Shown here: positions 10,380 to 22,555 of the stretch, one piece after another
How the letters are laid out: each line of letters opens with the position of its first letter
Position numbering within the stretch: the first letter of the stretch is position 1
NCBI GenBank assembly: GCA_023053545.1
Contig: JAKZAN010000004.1
Location: 5,704,001-5,768,000 of the forward strand
Length of the DNA stretch: 64,000 bases
Source of the DNA: Lepidurus packardi
Taxonomy: Eukaryota > Arthropoda > Branchiopoda > Notostraca > Triopsidae
Direction: 5' to 3'
Position numbers and translations under genes: made by a program
The notes under the pieces: generated by a model
The model's input: the letters and a program-made list of their open reading frames with translations, nothing else
The model's database searches: none
What the model was told of the DNA's origin: nothing

Positions 10380-11180
10380 ACCACGAATTACCTATCAATC
10401 GTGAAAAATCCAACAATCTCAATAACAACGGAATCCAGCAATTATCCAAATCTCCAACAAATAAATCGTCCGAATTCCAAAACTTCTAGTACATAAAATA
10501 GAAGTAATCAGCTCACGAAGGTAACAGGAAGTGCTGAAACATATGAAACTGTTATTCATTGAACATTACCTGATACTCCTAAAAATTCCAAAAGATAACC
10601 AGCCGGAATAATTATTCAGAAATTATCCACTTATCATACGGGAAAGAATCGTCTAATGACAATGCAAACAATGAGTTCAGTTCGCAAAGGCACTGCAAAC
10701 AGTACAGTACATAATATAAAAGTAATCAGCTCACGAACGGTAACAGGAAGTGCTGAAACATATAAAATTGTTATCATTGAATATTACCTGATACTCCAAA
10801 AAATTCAAGCCGGAATAATGATTCAGAAATTATCCAGTTACCATACGGGGAAGAATCGTCTAATGACAATGCAAACAATGAGTTCAGTTCGTTCAGTTCA
10901 GTACTGCAAACAGTACAAAACAAGAAACAAGTCTAATTAACATTGCAGTCACAAAAATTAGAGCAGGTGACTGCCGGATCGAGAGAAAACAAAAAACAAG
11001 AATTTTTCCAAATATCCAAGCAAGAAAATCAATCGTCCAAACAGGAAAAATGTCTACCCCGTTAGATATAAGATAAGAAGAAATCAGTCCACAAAACTAA
11101 CGTAAGTGCTGACATAAGAAGAAATCAGTTCACAAAAACTAACGTAAGTGCTGACATAAGAAATATCAGCATAGAAAGCT
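10380..11180. repeat. 218-bp tandem repeat with diverged edges and a 41-bp sub-repeat
   Basis: The segment beginning AGTAATCAGCTCACGAA at 10503 recurs at 10721, a period of 218 bp, with most of the unit conserved (GGAAGTGCTGAAACATAT, GAAAGAATCGTCTAATGACA). A diverged copy precedes it from about 10380, and remnants follow. At 11073-11155 a unit of about 41 bp (AAATCAGTCCACAAAACTAA) is repeated twice. It lies directly upstream of the Helentron gene and may be its 5' noncoding part. I could not align this unit with the repeat at 1-1760 by eye. Confidence 0.7.
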
Positions 11181-12662
11181 ACCAATAAAAACAGAATACA
11201 ATTTTAGCAATTGATCTTATTTTTACCTATGAGTCCTCAAAATTCAAACTCTGCACGATATAGTAAGCTTTTGTCACAGCTAATAACAAACGTTTACCAA
11301 CGTTGATTCTGCTACCCTGTCCTATTGATCCTACAGACGTGACGTCACAAGCCCAAAAACTATCACGTGCTGGTACGTTCTAACCCGTTTTGTGATCCAA
11401 TTTGCCCACTTCTGAGAATCTCATGAAAGGAGCACGAACGACCTGGCCGATGGCAAATATGTCCTTATCTCTCCACCCACCAAACCCACCCCAAAATAAC
11501 ACAGGGGTCAGCCCTTATCGGAAAAACCCGAGCCAAGCTCAGCAACCCACCCTCCCACTGGCAAGGCTAAAGTCTGGACGATATATTAAGCTGTTGTCAC
11601 AGCTAAAAACGCAAGTGAGCACATGCCATGTGATCCTAAGTACTGAAAACTGAAATGCAAACGATCATATGAATAAACCGCCAATGAGCATAACGGAATC
11701 ATCGAACGAAACTAGGGGGGTGAAAATTTTTTTTAATTTGTATTGTGAAATGTTATATATGTAATTTAAAAACCTTACACACAATAGATATCCAGGAGTC
11801 GAGCTTAAACAAGAGTGGGTTTTACACTTCTCTTCCATTATCTATCTTGTGTCGAAACCAAACCGAGTTTGCAAAAGGAGCAAATAGGTCATACAAAATT
11901 CAGAATTTGAGGAGTGTATTTGCAAATTTCAAGGGGATAACAAAACTCGGGCGGTATACGGTATACTTTTTGAACACTATTACATTCGAGAAGTAAAATG
12001 GTTAAAATGCTAAATTAGCTAATCTATGTTAAGTAATATAGAAATCATTTGAAAATCTTGTCTGAATTAAAGTTAAAACTAAGATTAATTAAATCTAAGA
12101 TTAAATCTGATTAAACTAAGATTATTTTTCGTAAGTTCGATTATTTAGATACTGGCATCGTTTATTTCTAATTTGATACACCCATCATTTCTCCTTTTCG
12201 TAATGAATACTATTCGGCCATTGCACCGCTTTCGTGTACCGACAGTTTTACTCGAAGACAAGACAAGGTTAACAAAGGGAATTCCGATATTGACCATCCT
12301 ATTCTTTTAGCCTATAGGCACATTTATTTTACTTCAATACAGTGTTACAAATCAAGCGTGTTGGGAAACACAGAGCACCTAGGATGATTTGAGCTTACTT
12401 CCGATTTACAACCCTGTCATTTCGAAACCCGGCAGGGTTTTATTTTTGGCTACTTCGTTTCGCAAATTCTAATTCGCGTTTTTACGCCTTTTGTTTAGCA
12501 AGCTGCCAGACTTTGCTTTTCGCGTGTCAATGTTTAAAATCGCGTCTTTCGACCAACCCGTGTGAATCTTGTCTTGAGCTGCATGCATACGATATAAACA
12601 ATAACAAACAAAATTGAATAAATTCAGAAAAGGTAGAATAATCAAATCCGAAAGTGCCAGCA
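11181..12662. other. Noncoding, AT-rich, no gene seen
   Basis: An imperfect 30-bp repeat (CGATATA, TAAGCT, TTGTCACAGCTAA) occurs near 11258-11290 and 11578-11610. A palindromic TGACGTCA-type site lies near 11340. The right end, up to the ATG at 12663, is probably promoter and 5' leader of the RRP36-like gene. No other gene is evident. Confidence 0.5.
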
Positions 12663-13013
12663 ATGGATGTAGATATTTCGGACTCAGAAGATTACGAGGA
12701 GGACCAAGATATTGGACAGGAGGAAGAGACAGGGTAGTGAAGATGATATTCCAGCCACCATGCCCATGCTGAAAGCGTTCGATGCGAAGTTCCAGCAGAA
12801 GCTAAAATGCGACGACTGAGGCTTCAGAGTCACCCAGAGCCAACAGCGACGACGAAAGAGTTGAGCAAAATACTGCAGTATTTTGTCAGGGGCGTAACAA
12901 CAATATGTTTTCTCCCTCCGTTTGCAGACTGAAATCCGGAAAGAGCTTCTCAACTTTGTCCTTTGAAGAACTACAGAAAGTTAAACAGAGAATTGGCTGC
13001 AAGAAATATCAGG
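12663..13013 (+). CDS. RRP36: RRP36-like ribosome-biogenesis protein, N-terminal part, broken, ends at gap
   Basis: An ATG in good context (AGCAATGG) opens an acidic N-terminus, MDVDISDSEDYEEDQD. Later the frame gives TEIRKEL and then LSFEELQKVKQRIGCKKYQ, which matches the start of the RRP36 core (IRKEL then MSFEEL in the family). RRP36 is a nucleolar factor for early 18S rRNA processing. A 50-bp GT-AG intron fits at 12878-12927. The frame must change near 12736 (GGGTAGTG), 12820 (GACTGAGG) and 12950 (GCTTCTCAAC), each by one base. The rest would lie in the N run, and what follows the gap does not continue it. Either the gap edge is poor sequence or this is a pseudogene. The family call rests on about 25 residues. 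Confidence 0.5.
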
Positions 13014-13113
13014 NNNNNNNNNNNNNNNNNNNNNNNNNNNNNNNNNNNNNNNNNNNNNNNNNNNNNNNNNNNNNNNNNNNNNNNNNNNNNNNNNNNNNNN
13101 NNNNNNNNNNNNN
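13014..13113. other. Assembly gap, 100 N
   Basis: Exactly 100 N follow AAATATCAGG. A round 100 usually denotes a gap of unknown size, so distances across it are not reliable. Confidence 0.98.
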
Positions 13114-14324
13114 ACATTAACCAGGAGTATGGGATTGTGTATGTATAGAAAGAGATAGGGCGAACTATTATATGAAGAAAAAAGTCTTGTGGTTTCTTAT
13201 GTGTTACCAATTAAAGAACGTTGTCAAAACAAGAGTGTATATTGTTGTTATATAGGTTCTCCTGGCATTGAAAATCATTCGATTTGCAGTCTGCTTATGC
13301 TTATATGCATTGGAAGCTTTTGAGCCCTCCACATACGGAGAGTTTATTTCATTGGCAACCGCGGGAGAAGCAAAAGTAGATTAGCATAGAGGTGTATAAT
13401 ACCAGGTAATCCCGTTCAAAAGTCGTACAATTTATTTTCAGGAGAATGTGATAGCCATTCCCCCAAAAAAAAGCCAAGAGGTTGAAATAGTAAATACTAA
13501 AGAAAGGAAAAAGGGGGATTGGGGATATTGCATTGAAACGTCCTCGTATATAGTCAAAGCGTTGTGAGCACAACCATTTCCACCTGCATAAAATTAAGCG
13601 TTTCGAATTGATGGCGGTCGTAAATTCGACCTGTGAATTGTAACTCTTTGGCCTCGTATATACGTTTCTGCATAGGGGAAACAAGAGTCGTGTATTTAAA
13701 AAGCTTTGGCTGTTTGCTATTGGTCTTTTTTCTATACCAAATAAATATCAAAGAACGGTTAACTCGTCCAGTGCATGGATTAAGAGGGACCTGCTATCAA
13801 GTCCTGTTTGATAATCTTAAATAACTCAAACCGAAAGAAATCTTTCATCACCTTCTTTAAATCAAGTACCGAGGAGTAACCATGTAAGCTTTTTTTCGCA
13901 TTGCGGCTTTGGGTTTGATCAGTTTTAGAGTGTTGAGGTTTGCTTATTGGCAGGAAAAGGTTTAGTAGAGGTCAACAAAGTGCTTGGTTAGAGTGTCGTC
14001 ATAAAGTCTTCACTCTTTTTAGCCACTTCATTTGCAGCTCCCATCGCCCTTGTCTGTGTTAGGGGGCGGGGGCGCAGGGAGATTGACTTGGCAGATTTGC
14101 CTGATTATTAAAGCTGTTTCTCCTTAACAAGCCGAACTTGTTGGAGGGAGCAGCACCAAATAGGCAAAACACATCATACTTGTTGACGTATACCTTGCAC
14201 GGCAAAAAAATATATATATATATTATGTTGGGGAAAAAAATCTTTGGAGGTTTTTCTTTGGAATGTGTACGCTTTATAGACTGCAAAAAATTACGGTACC
14301 TGGTACCTTTTATGCCAATAAAAT

Positions 14325-14545
14325 ACAGTCATAGTAAGTGTAGTTAGAGTAAGCATAGTATAATTTAGTTATCGATTAATAGCTATAACAAGGTTTACTA
14401 AAGTTTTAGTAACCTAATAAAGTTAGTACTTTACTAGTATAGTGACTATATATAGTATACGAGTAGCTAGTTAAGTTTAGTAAGTATAGTTAAAGTTTAA
14501 GTATTCAACTATAGTCTATAGTATGTATAGTAGTTATAGTAAGGT
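14325..14545. repeat. Low-complexity TAGTAAGTATAG-type tract
   Basis: About 220 bp are built from irregular variants of TAGTAAG, AGTATAG and their inverses (TTACTA, CTATAG). The tract is too degenerate for a clean period. Confidence 0.7.
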
Positions 14546-14617
14546 AATTCATTAGAAAATTGCAACAATTTTAGGTACATTTATTATAAGTTTACGGATT
14601 TTTTTCTGTTTGCAGTA

Positions 14618-14887
14618 TGGTTCCCTTCACGCGAGGATAGTACTTGGGCTCAGAACGTTAAATTTCAAGCTGATGAATTAACATGAAGTCATTTGATTTA
14701 GGAAGATTTTTTGTCTAATTTATATTCAAGCAACACAGCTACGATACAAATGAAAGCTAAAAGACCATCTGGGGCCCCTTTGGGCACGGCAATGCGCGAA
14801 ATGGAAGAAACTGATCCTCAAATGTTGACTTACCTTCGAACTGGTAGCGAGTCAGGGAAATTCCGTGAGGGAGGTTTTCCTATTTAG
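14618..14887 (+). pseudogene. Decayed coding-like fragment, family not recognised
   Basis: One frame runs from TGG at 14618 to TAG at 14887 with only two internal stops, near 14684 and 14699. It gives a coding-looking peptide: WFPSREDSTWAQ early, then an open 45-codon stretch from ATG 14750 containing RPSGAPLGTAMREMEETDP. A pyrimidine-rich TTTTTCTGTTTGCAG just before it looks like a splice acceptor. I do not recognise the family. It could be a relic exon or chance. Confidence 0.25.
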
Positions 14888-17800
14888 TTCCTGTTTAGCG
14901 ATTTGATACTTCTGTATCATCAAATCCAAGTACCTAAGTTGAGGCAATTTTTCCAAACACTGTCAATTTACGGCAATCACAGAGCTAGCTATACGCAAAA
15001 GATATGACCGTGGTTAATTCGTCACCGTTGGGTGCCGGAACAACACATGCTTGTTATGTTTTTTTCCCAACCTTTAGCGTATTGTAGCACAGCGTGTGGC
15101 TTTCGTCGATTAACCCAGTAACATTTTCAGGTGGCACTTTTATGGTTCACTTTTGGTTAACGAACCAACAAAAACAAACGAACCAATATCAAACCAAGAC
15201 CAAACGTTTTTGTTTAGGTGAACTGAATCAGCTTTTGACACTTGGTGGGAGTTGATGGGGCAAAAAGTGCGCGAATGGCGACAAGGTTTGAATTGCAAAT
15301 CTTGGGATCTTGGGACGGGAAAAGCTTGAATGGAAGTCTTGCACGTAAAAAGAAATCCTCGCTTAAAAAAGTGTTCGGGCTCATGTGCCAAGGAACGAGA
15401 ACGTACTGCAGGGAACACGTCCCACCGTCTTCAATGACTTCTTGTGAGGTTCTCCCAGAGCTCTCCTCAGCCTGGTGTTGCAGTGTAGGTTCCACAGCTC
15501 CTTTGTGGGTTGTTTAACTGCCTGCCTTAAGAACGAATAACTAACTAACTGGACCGTATGCCTTCCTTGACTCGTTTTGCCTTCCAGCAGTGAGTGCAGG
15601 AACACACTTGGCTGGCCAAAAACTGGGCTTCTCACCTACAATTAAAAAAATATAAAAAATTGATACATTTACAATTCTTAATTGGGCTTGATAGGGTCTC
15701 GTCTATTACATCTTCGCTCGAGGACGAAATCTTAAATAATGGTGCCAAGGAGGCAAATTGCAATTGTGGAAGAGTCAGCTTTTAGCCAGTAAGGTTTTTG
15801 TAAAAGTTCCGAGTCGATGGAGTTTAATCAGCACCCACAGATCTATACCTTGGAAGAGGGTTGATGAGTATGTCGATGAGTCAAATTGATAGCGAGTGAA
15901 AAAGGTAAGGAATTACGTCTTTTACCTGTGGCGCTTTTCAGAACTCTTGTAATGTTTGCTGAAGAACTGACTTTATCATAAAAGTCTGCTTCTTCGTCCT
16001 CTTGAACTAAAAGAGCGCTTAAACATTTTTTACTTTGACCACTCTTCATTTTTCGTTTCTGGCAATGGAAACAAAACAAGAATGTCCGCTTGCGCCACAT
16101 ATAAAAAAAAAGTTTAACTCCATGACAGGTTCTTTGTATATAGGTCTGTCGTTAATTAGCTATGCTCGGCTCGTGCATATCGTGTGTGTGTGTGTCTCTT
16201 GCAAAGCAGTTTTCTGCATATGTAATGTTTTGAGAAAGAAAAAGAGAGACCAGATCCATCTTCTTTGCTGGCTTGGCAAGCTGTTGGCATTTCGTCATAA
16301 TAAGCTAACTGAGTTGACGCACCATTGTGTGTGGCTTTTCATGTAGATTACCTTCTTATAACAATTTTTTTGTGTCCCATTTACCTCCCCCCCAACCATC
16401 TTCAACTATATACGGTCTCAAGTCAAGAGCTTTTGCCCAGAAGAGAGCTTCTTACCTGTTCTTTACACGAACATACGGAATTAGCCACACACAGAGGCCA
16501 AGTGAAAGCTTGTTTCCCAAAATGTCCCTGGCCCTGGCCTTTTCGGCAGATTTTTTATTACCAAGCTTGAATTCCAATCGCCTTAACTGAAAGTTGCGTT
16601 CAACTTGGGTTTCCCAAAAGAAGTTTGTTTATTTTCCCGTGAAAAAGAGATCAAAAGCTGATTCGTATGCATTCGCTTCTTTTTGGTGGTTAAATTTCGA
16701 GATGCTGGCGTTCCATCTTATGCTTATACTGAAAGAACCAAAGTATTTGGGAGAGGGATACCCTCTGTCCCCCCACACCACCAAGTTTGTAGTATCACAT
16801 GTGTAGTATAGACACACCCACCTGATTTTCTTGATTTTCTACCCGTTTGTGAAGGGCAACTTCGTGTTATAGAGTGAACATGAGACTTTTTTTAATTATC
16901 CAGAGTGATAATGGACAAATGATGTTTGGTTTATTGACTTTCCAAGTTTTGCGGTGTTTTTGTTTTATTTTTAAAAGAGTTTGTCATCAAGGTTTTAACA
17001 ATCTTTGGTTGTATATTTTAAGCCCGAGCAGAGTACCAACTAGTTTTTATGGGACAGTTTAATGACACACTCCTTGTGTGTGTGGCATGTGTTCGTTTAA
17101 GGCCTGCATTGCATGCCCAGGACCTGATTTCTTTTTACAAAAAATGTATTATTGTTATTACTGTTATTTTCGATTTTTTTTATTCAAGCTTTGGAATGTT
17201 CTGAACATGTATACTGACCATGCCTTTCCAAACCTTTTCACGTTTGGCACTTGGTATTTTCCAAGAAAAAAAAGAAAAAGGTCAGGCTATGGAATTTTTC
17301 CCCTTCGGGCTTGATATATGTTCAGTTGCCAAATGCATGTGGGTTTTGTTTGGTTGTCAAATTGCCCACGTCAACATTGACTCCTCGTGGTGCAACTGAT
17401 TAGTGTCCATGAATTGGCAAAAAGGTTCCGTGTTGAAGCTTGGAAGGCAGCAACAGCACCCTAGACACCGTGACGGCGATGGGTGACAAGGTGCAAATTC
17501 TGCATTGTTTACTCAAGACCAAAAGTTTGGGAAGTTTCAGCATTTCTCGTTTCGCTATATAACTCTAAGCCATCTACCCCCTCCCCCCGTTGCAAGGGAA
17601 GCATTCTATTAATGAGTCGTGCTGAGCATGCCAAATGAGAAAACAACGTCCTTGTCAAGGCGACAAGAACCAATATGTTTGAAAAATCCCCCCACCCCCT
17701 TAGAAATTTTTGTAAAAAAATAGAAAATGAAAAAAGGCCCGCCAAATGTTTGTTGTGGCAGCCGACTTGACAAAAAAGTGTATATTTTCTAAAGTTTCAA

Positions 17801-19817
17801 TAGAATAATATTGTGGTAGCGGCGTTCGCCAGTCTTTGTTCTTCCTCCCCACCCACCCTCAGCAGATTTTTCAGGAGGTAGAGGAGAGAGACCTGTCGAG
17901 GGAAAGTTACTCTTGCCGTGTTCCTAAAGCCATGATTATGTTTGCCTCTTAAAAATAGACCATAAAGCCAAGTCGTGCGAAGCGAAAAAAAAAAATAAAA
18001 GTCAAAAAATTGCATCTGCGCCTACGGAAAAAAGGAATCCGCAGGTGCTACGAATTGTGTGCTCCGGTGAAAATTGTGTAATTCCTGTGAATGAAACCAG
18101 GGCAAAAACGGGAAAACAAGAGGTTTGCCCGTTAAATAAAAGGCGTAAAAAAAGGTTTAAAAAATATTTGGGGCAGGAAAAGATACGGATCCTATTATTT
18201 GTAATAAAATTCGTGGGTTTTGCTAATAGAAAAGTGAAACTTTCCCTTTAAGGGAATACATATGTACTGTAAAGCCCTGCACGAGAGACGTGGGATGGTG
18301 CAAATGAATCGCAAAAGATCTCGTCCAACTTATAAATTGTATGCACTACAGTTTGTATAGCCTGTATAGTTTAAGACCAAAAAAAAAAAAGAGAGAGCAA
18401 AGAAGTATGACTCCGAGCGTGATATATCCATGTTTTTACAATGGTAAAGTTTTAACCTTTCAGTCTTTGAGGTCATGGCATGCATTCGTGTTGGAAAGAA
18501 AGAGAAAGAGCGTCTCTAAAGTCTTAAACGACCAAGAACCATTAGAGCAAGGTATATTTGTTATCGAAGAGCATGTATCTGTGCTTTGCTGCTTGTGGTT
18601 GGCTATTAACTGCACTCATGATCCGATTCATGATGCGGGTATTTCTTTTAAAGTAGGTAGACGTTGTAGTTTGAAAACCCAAACACAATAGGCAATAAAA
18701 TTTGCAGAAAAAACAAACAAAACAAAGAAACACAAAAATATACATTATTCACGTGGATCCACGTTGATATAAAACGATCGTTGATCCACGTTAATCCAAC
18801 ATGAAATGATCCATTTTGGTTTCGTCCAAAAATTATCTAATTTTAGTGGCGATCTGAAAACCATAAACCGTAGAGCTTCCGGGAAAAAATTCTAAAAGGA
18901 TAATGGGTTTTTGCGAGCTCGGGATGTTTGGGAGCTACAAATGGACGACGAAGTCCTAAAAGTCTTGCTTTTTTTATTTTTTGAAACCCAAATACGAGAT
19001 AAGAGGGCTGTCTGAGGGGCAAGGTGAAATGAATGGGCAAAGGACGATAGCAAAGTCAACATCAGTTATATATGCACAAGAGCAAGAGCCACTATTTTGG
19101 TATATACTTGAAGGAATTGTTTGCTCTGGAGTGCCTCAGAACAGTGGAATAAAAAACAAATAAAACGGTGGAATAAAGAACAGAAGACAACTACAATAAA
19201 AGTAAAATAATTAAATATACGTAGGTGGGGTGACGATAAGGTAGTCTGACCTGCAGACTAGGATCTTCCTCATTAGGGGAAAGGTAAAAAAAAGAAAAAA
19301 ATGTTGATACCTGTGGTTTCCAAATCCTCGTGTAACTGTTCTCAATCACCTTTATGTACTCGCTTGTCTTTTTGTTATTTTCTCCACTTGCTTTGTCTAT
19401 CTTGTTGAATTAGCCTGGACATGGATTGTTCGAAAATCGGCATTTTTATTTTTATTTAATGATTTTTGGAATAAAGAGTCTTTGCTTTTCACACCTCTGC
19501 TCAGGCGCACCAAACCTTAATGGAAAAACCCTGTTTGGATTGAAAGATGTAGTGTGTAGTTGGAGGGCGCAAAAAGATGGAAACCAAAGGTTGTTGGTGT
19601 ATGTTCTTTAGCTGAATCTTCTGAGTAAAGGTAAAAAAAATAGTTGGTATAACTCTTATCGATAGCTGGATGGTGATTTTTGAGAATGTGAGAATTCCAG
19701 AGCTGGATAACCTTTTTTTTTGTTCTGTAGCCATTAATGTCTATCTCTACGATAGTTTTTCTTTCGACTGATCCGATGGAGAGATAAGATATATAAATCC
19801 TCGTATTTTGGGGGTTT

Positions 19818-19855
19818 TGCGCACCGGTTATATCAATGCGCACCGGTTATATCAA
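19818..19855. repeat. Exact 19-bp tandem duplication
   Basis: TGCGCACCGGTTATATCAA occurs twice back to back with no mismatch. No gene is nearby. Confidence 0.9.
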
Positions 19856-22555
19856 GCGGCGCCGACAAACAGGTTGACTCGCCACTTGCAGTCTAAGGTT
19901 TTTGAAGGAACCAAAAAGTTTGTTTTCTATTGTCTTGAACCATTTTCATCTTATTTATAACAGGCGGAAGGGCACAAAATGAAACGAACAAGAACAAGAC
20001 GAAAAAAACTCAACCAAAACCGATTTTGAACATATAAACAAGAAGCTTGTTACAGCGCAGGCGCAGGCTCATACACCAAACATAATTTCGTTCCGTCTTT
20101 TCAGGAGATACATACATTTTTGAATGCATTCATTCTCTTCTTCTAATTGTCCGTTTTCGGGGGGAGGGGAGTTTCAGACAGTATATGCAAAATAAAGGCC
20201 CTGAAAAACCGTAAGACATGTACCTTTACATAGCGATTTCTGTCATTTCGGGGAGACATATGGAATTGTACAAGATGAACAGAAAGAGAGAGAGAGAGAT
20301 TGAGAAGAGAGACAGAGTAGAGAAGGAGCTTCTAGGTAACGAACGTGGATTTTCTATAGACTTAACACTCATTATGTTTCCTTAGCACTTTCAACTTTTT
20401 TGCTGCCGAATTCATCTTCGTTTTTAACGTGCCTCTTAAAACAAATTTAATGCGGAGTTTGACTAGAACATGGAAACGGCAATGTTTTTCCCCCAAGGGA
20501 ACAACCAGCAGCTTCACTTTGGCAGATGAACGCCTATTGAAGACACTTGAGTGTGTTTTCTTGCAATTAACCAATTAAAGTTAAATTTTTCTTATTGCTA
20601 GACGCAGAATTGAACCCTCTACGAAAGATTTATCGGTTTCTGATGGTTTCCCCTTACCCAATCATTATAACAATAACAAAAAATATAATAATAATGATTA
20701 CAGAACGAAAACGCGTACACGGATATGAACACATGGGAAATTGGAGGAATTTTCTACAATTTTTTTTCTAAGTTGCAATTGCAGTCCTCGGTAGAGCAGT
20801 CAAAAATTCTCACGCGCAGACAGAAAAGCTTCAATTTATAGCTCATGATAACCGACATTTCTTCTCTATCTCCTTTTTTCATGTATATGTTTGTCCTTTT
20901 TCTTCTGTGGCGAGTTGTCATCTGGCTGGACTTGGGATCTTGGTCGGGTATAGCAGGCTTTTGTTGGATATGTCAAATGGCTCTGGGGTGCTCCAAGCCA
21001 TAGAGCGATGTATATATACTGTACATGACACCACACCTGGGAGAATAAAAAAAGAAGAAAAGATCACACATTATCGCACGTATTCTCATTTGCATGCAGC
21101 CTAAAAAAACGCTAAAACCTAAAGCCAAGGGAATCTCTCTCTCTCTCGCATACAGATGCCTCAAGGACAGGTGCGACTTTTAATGCACGAGAAATGCCAT
21201 GTCACTCGGACTACCAAAAGAAAAAAAGGGAACGGAGAATAATAATAAAAAATGTTAAAAACGGTATTTTATGCCCGTTGCATTCCGCTCTTATCAAGGG
21301 AGCTCCCTTGTCTACTTAATTTTTTATTTCATTTTTTTCTATTTCACTTTTTTCTACTCCCCTGTGTATATGTATAAAACGAATTCAAGCATTATGGTTA
21401 AGTTGTATTGAAAAACGCTAGAGCTATATAAATGCGATTAGTGTTGCTTCAATTGAACAGCTGGAGCTTTACCCAGTTTGGAGCGTTTCTCGAGACGTGC
21501 GACAAAAGACTTTTGTTAAGGGAAAAATAAAAGAAAAACGGACGAGAGATCTTGCTTGCTCACGCAACTTTAGCATTCTTAAGATGTCGTCACAGTCTTC
21601 TTGGCTAAACAACAACTCGCTCAGAATGGTTGTGCAGGGAAGAAAGAGAACGTAAAAGGTGTCCGGCCGGGTAAAACAAAATCAGAAAAAAGTACACCTT
21701 TTTTGTTTCTGGATTAGAAAATTCATTGTTCTCGATGAATCGTGAATGTGTTTGCGTGGTGTTGGGCTTATCTTGCAGCTCGATGGCTGTCTTCTCTCTC
21801 TATAAATTAAGTGTACAGACTGGTACAGACGTTACTGACTTGAGAAAACGTCTTTCGGAGGAGAAATGAACTTATAGAACGTCGTTCAACGTATAAAACG
21901 CTGTTGGGAATACCAAACTGTGTGCAAAAAAAGTCTCTAAAGGCTCCCTTTTTTCTTACTTTCCTTAGCTCAACCTCAACACGTTAAGAATTATGAAAAA
22001 TTGATAGTTGTCAAGATATTGAAATTTAAAAAAGCGGTCCAGTCCTTTTGTTCAAGCGATAGGTTTTAGAAACCATGACAAGAAAACGGTCAACGAACAA
22101 GAAGAAATAAAAAAAAGTAAAAATACCCCACCGTCCCATGTCAAAAAAATGCAAATCCTTAACAAGTTGCGTTTTTTCCCCACCGTTTCTGTCCTCAGTA
22201 GAGATCCGCATACAGATGACCTTATGGGTCTAGGCAACAATCTGCCCAACAGACATAAACAAATATGTAAGAGCAAGAAAATAACATAGTATACATGGTT
22301 GATGGATAATATGCGGCTGAGGACATTGGAATGGGGAACAAAACGTTTAGATAGACTTTTAAATGTAGTCCTTGCACCTCTTTTTTATTTTAAACATTTT
22401 TTAAGCCTGGGTGAAATTATATTTTTATTACCTTTAAAGTGCGCTTTAGTAGAAAGTTTCTTTCCCCTTGAGGCTTCTGTGTCGTTTTATTTTATTTTAT
22501 TTATTGGGGGGAGGGGTCTTTCGTATGGTCTTTAAGCGGCGGTGATTTTAAATAG

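Larger units (their letters stand above)
13114..22555. other. Gene-poor noncoding stretch
   Basis: I see no intact gene in these 9.4 kb. There are only short chance frames, the TAGTAAG-rich tract (14325-14545), a decayed coding-like fragment (14618-14887), an exact 19-bp tandem duplication (19818-19855), an AG run near 20290-20302 and a GATCCACGTT direct/inverted cluster near 18750-18800. The last few hundred bases should be the brp 3' UTR; overlapping AATAAA signals on the minus strand lie near 22485-22505. Confidence 0.55.
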
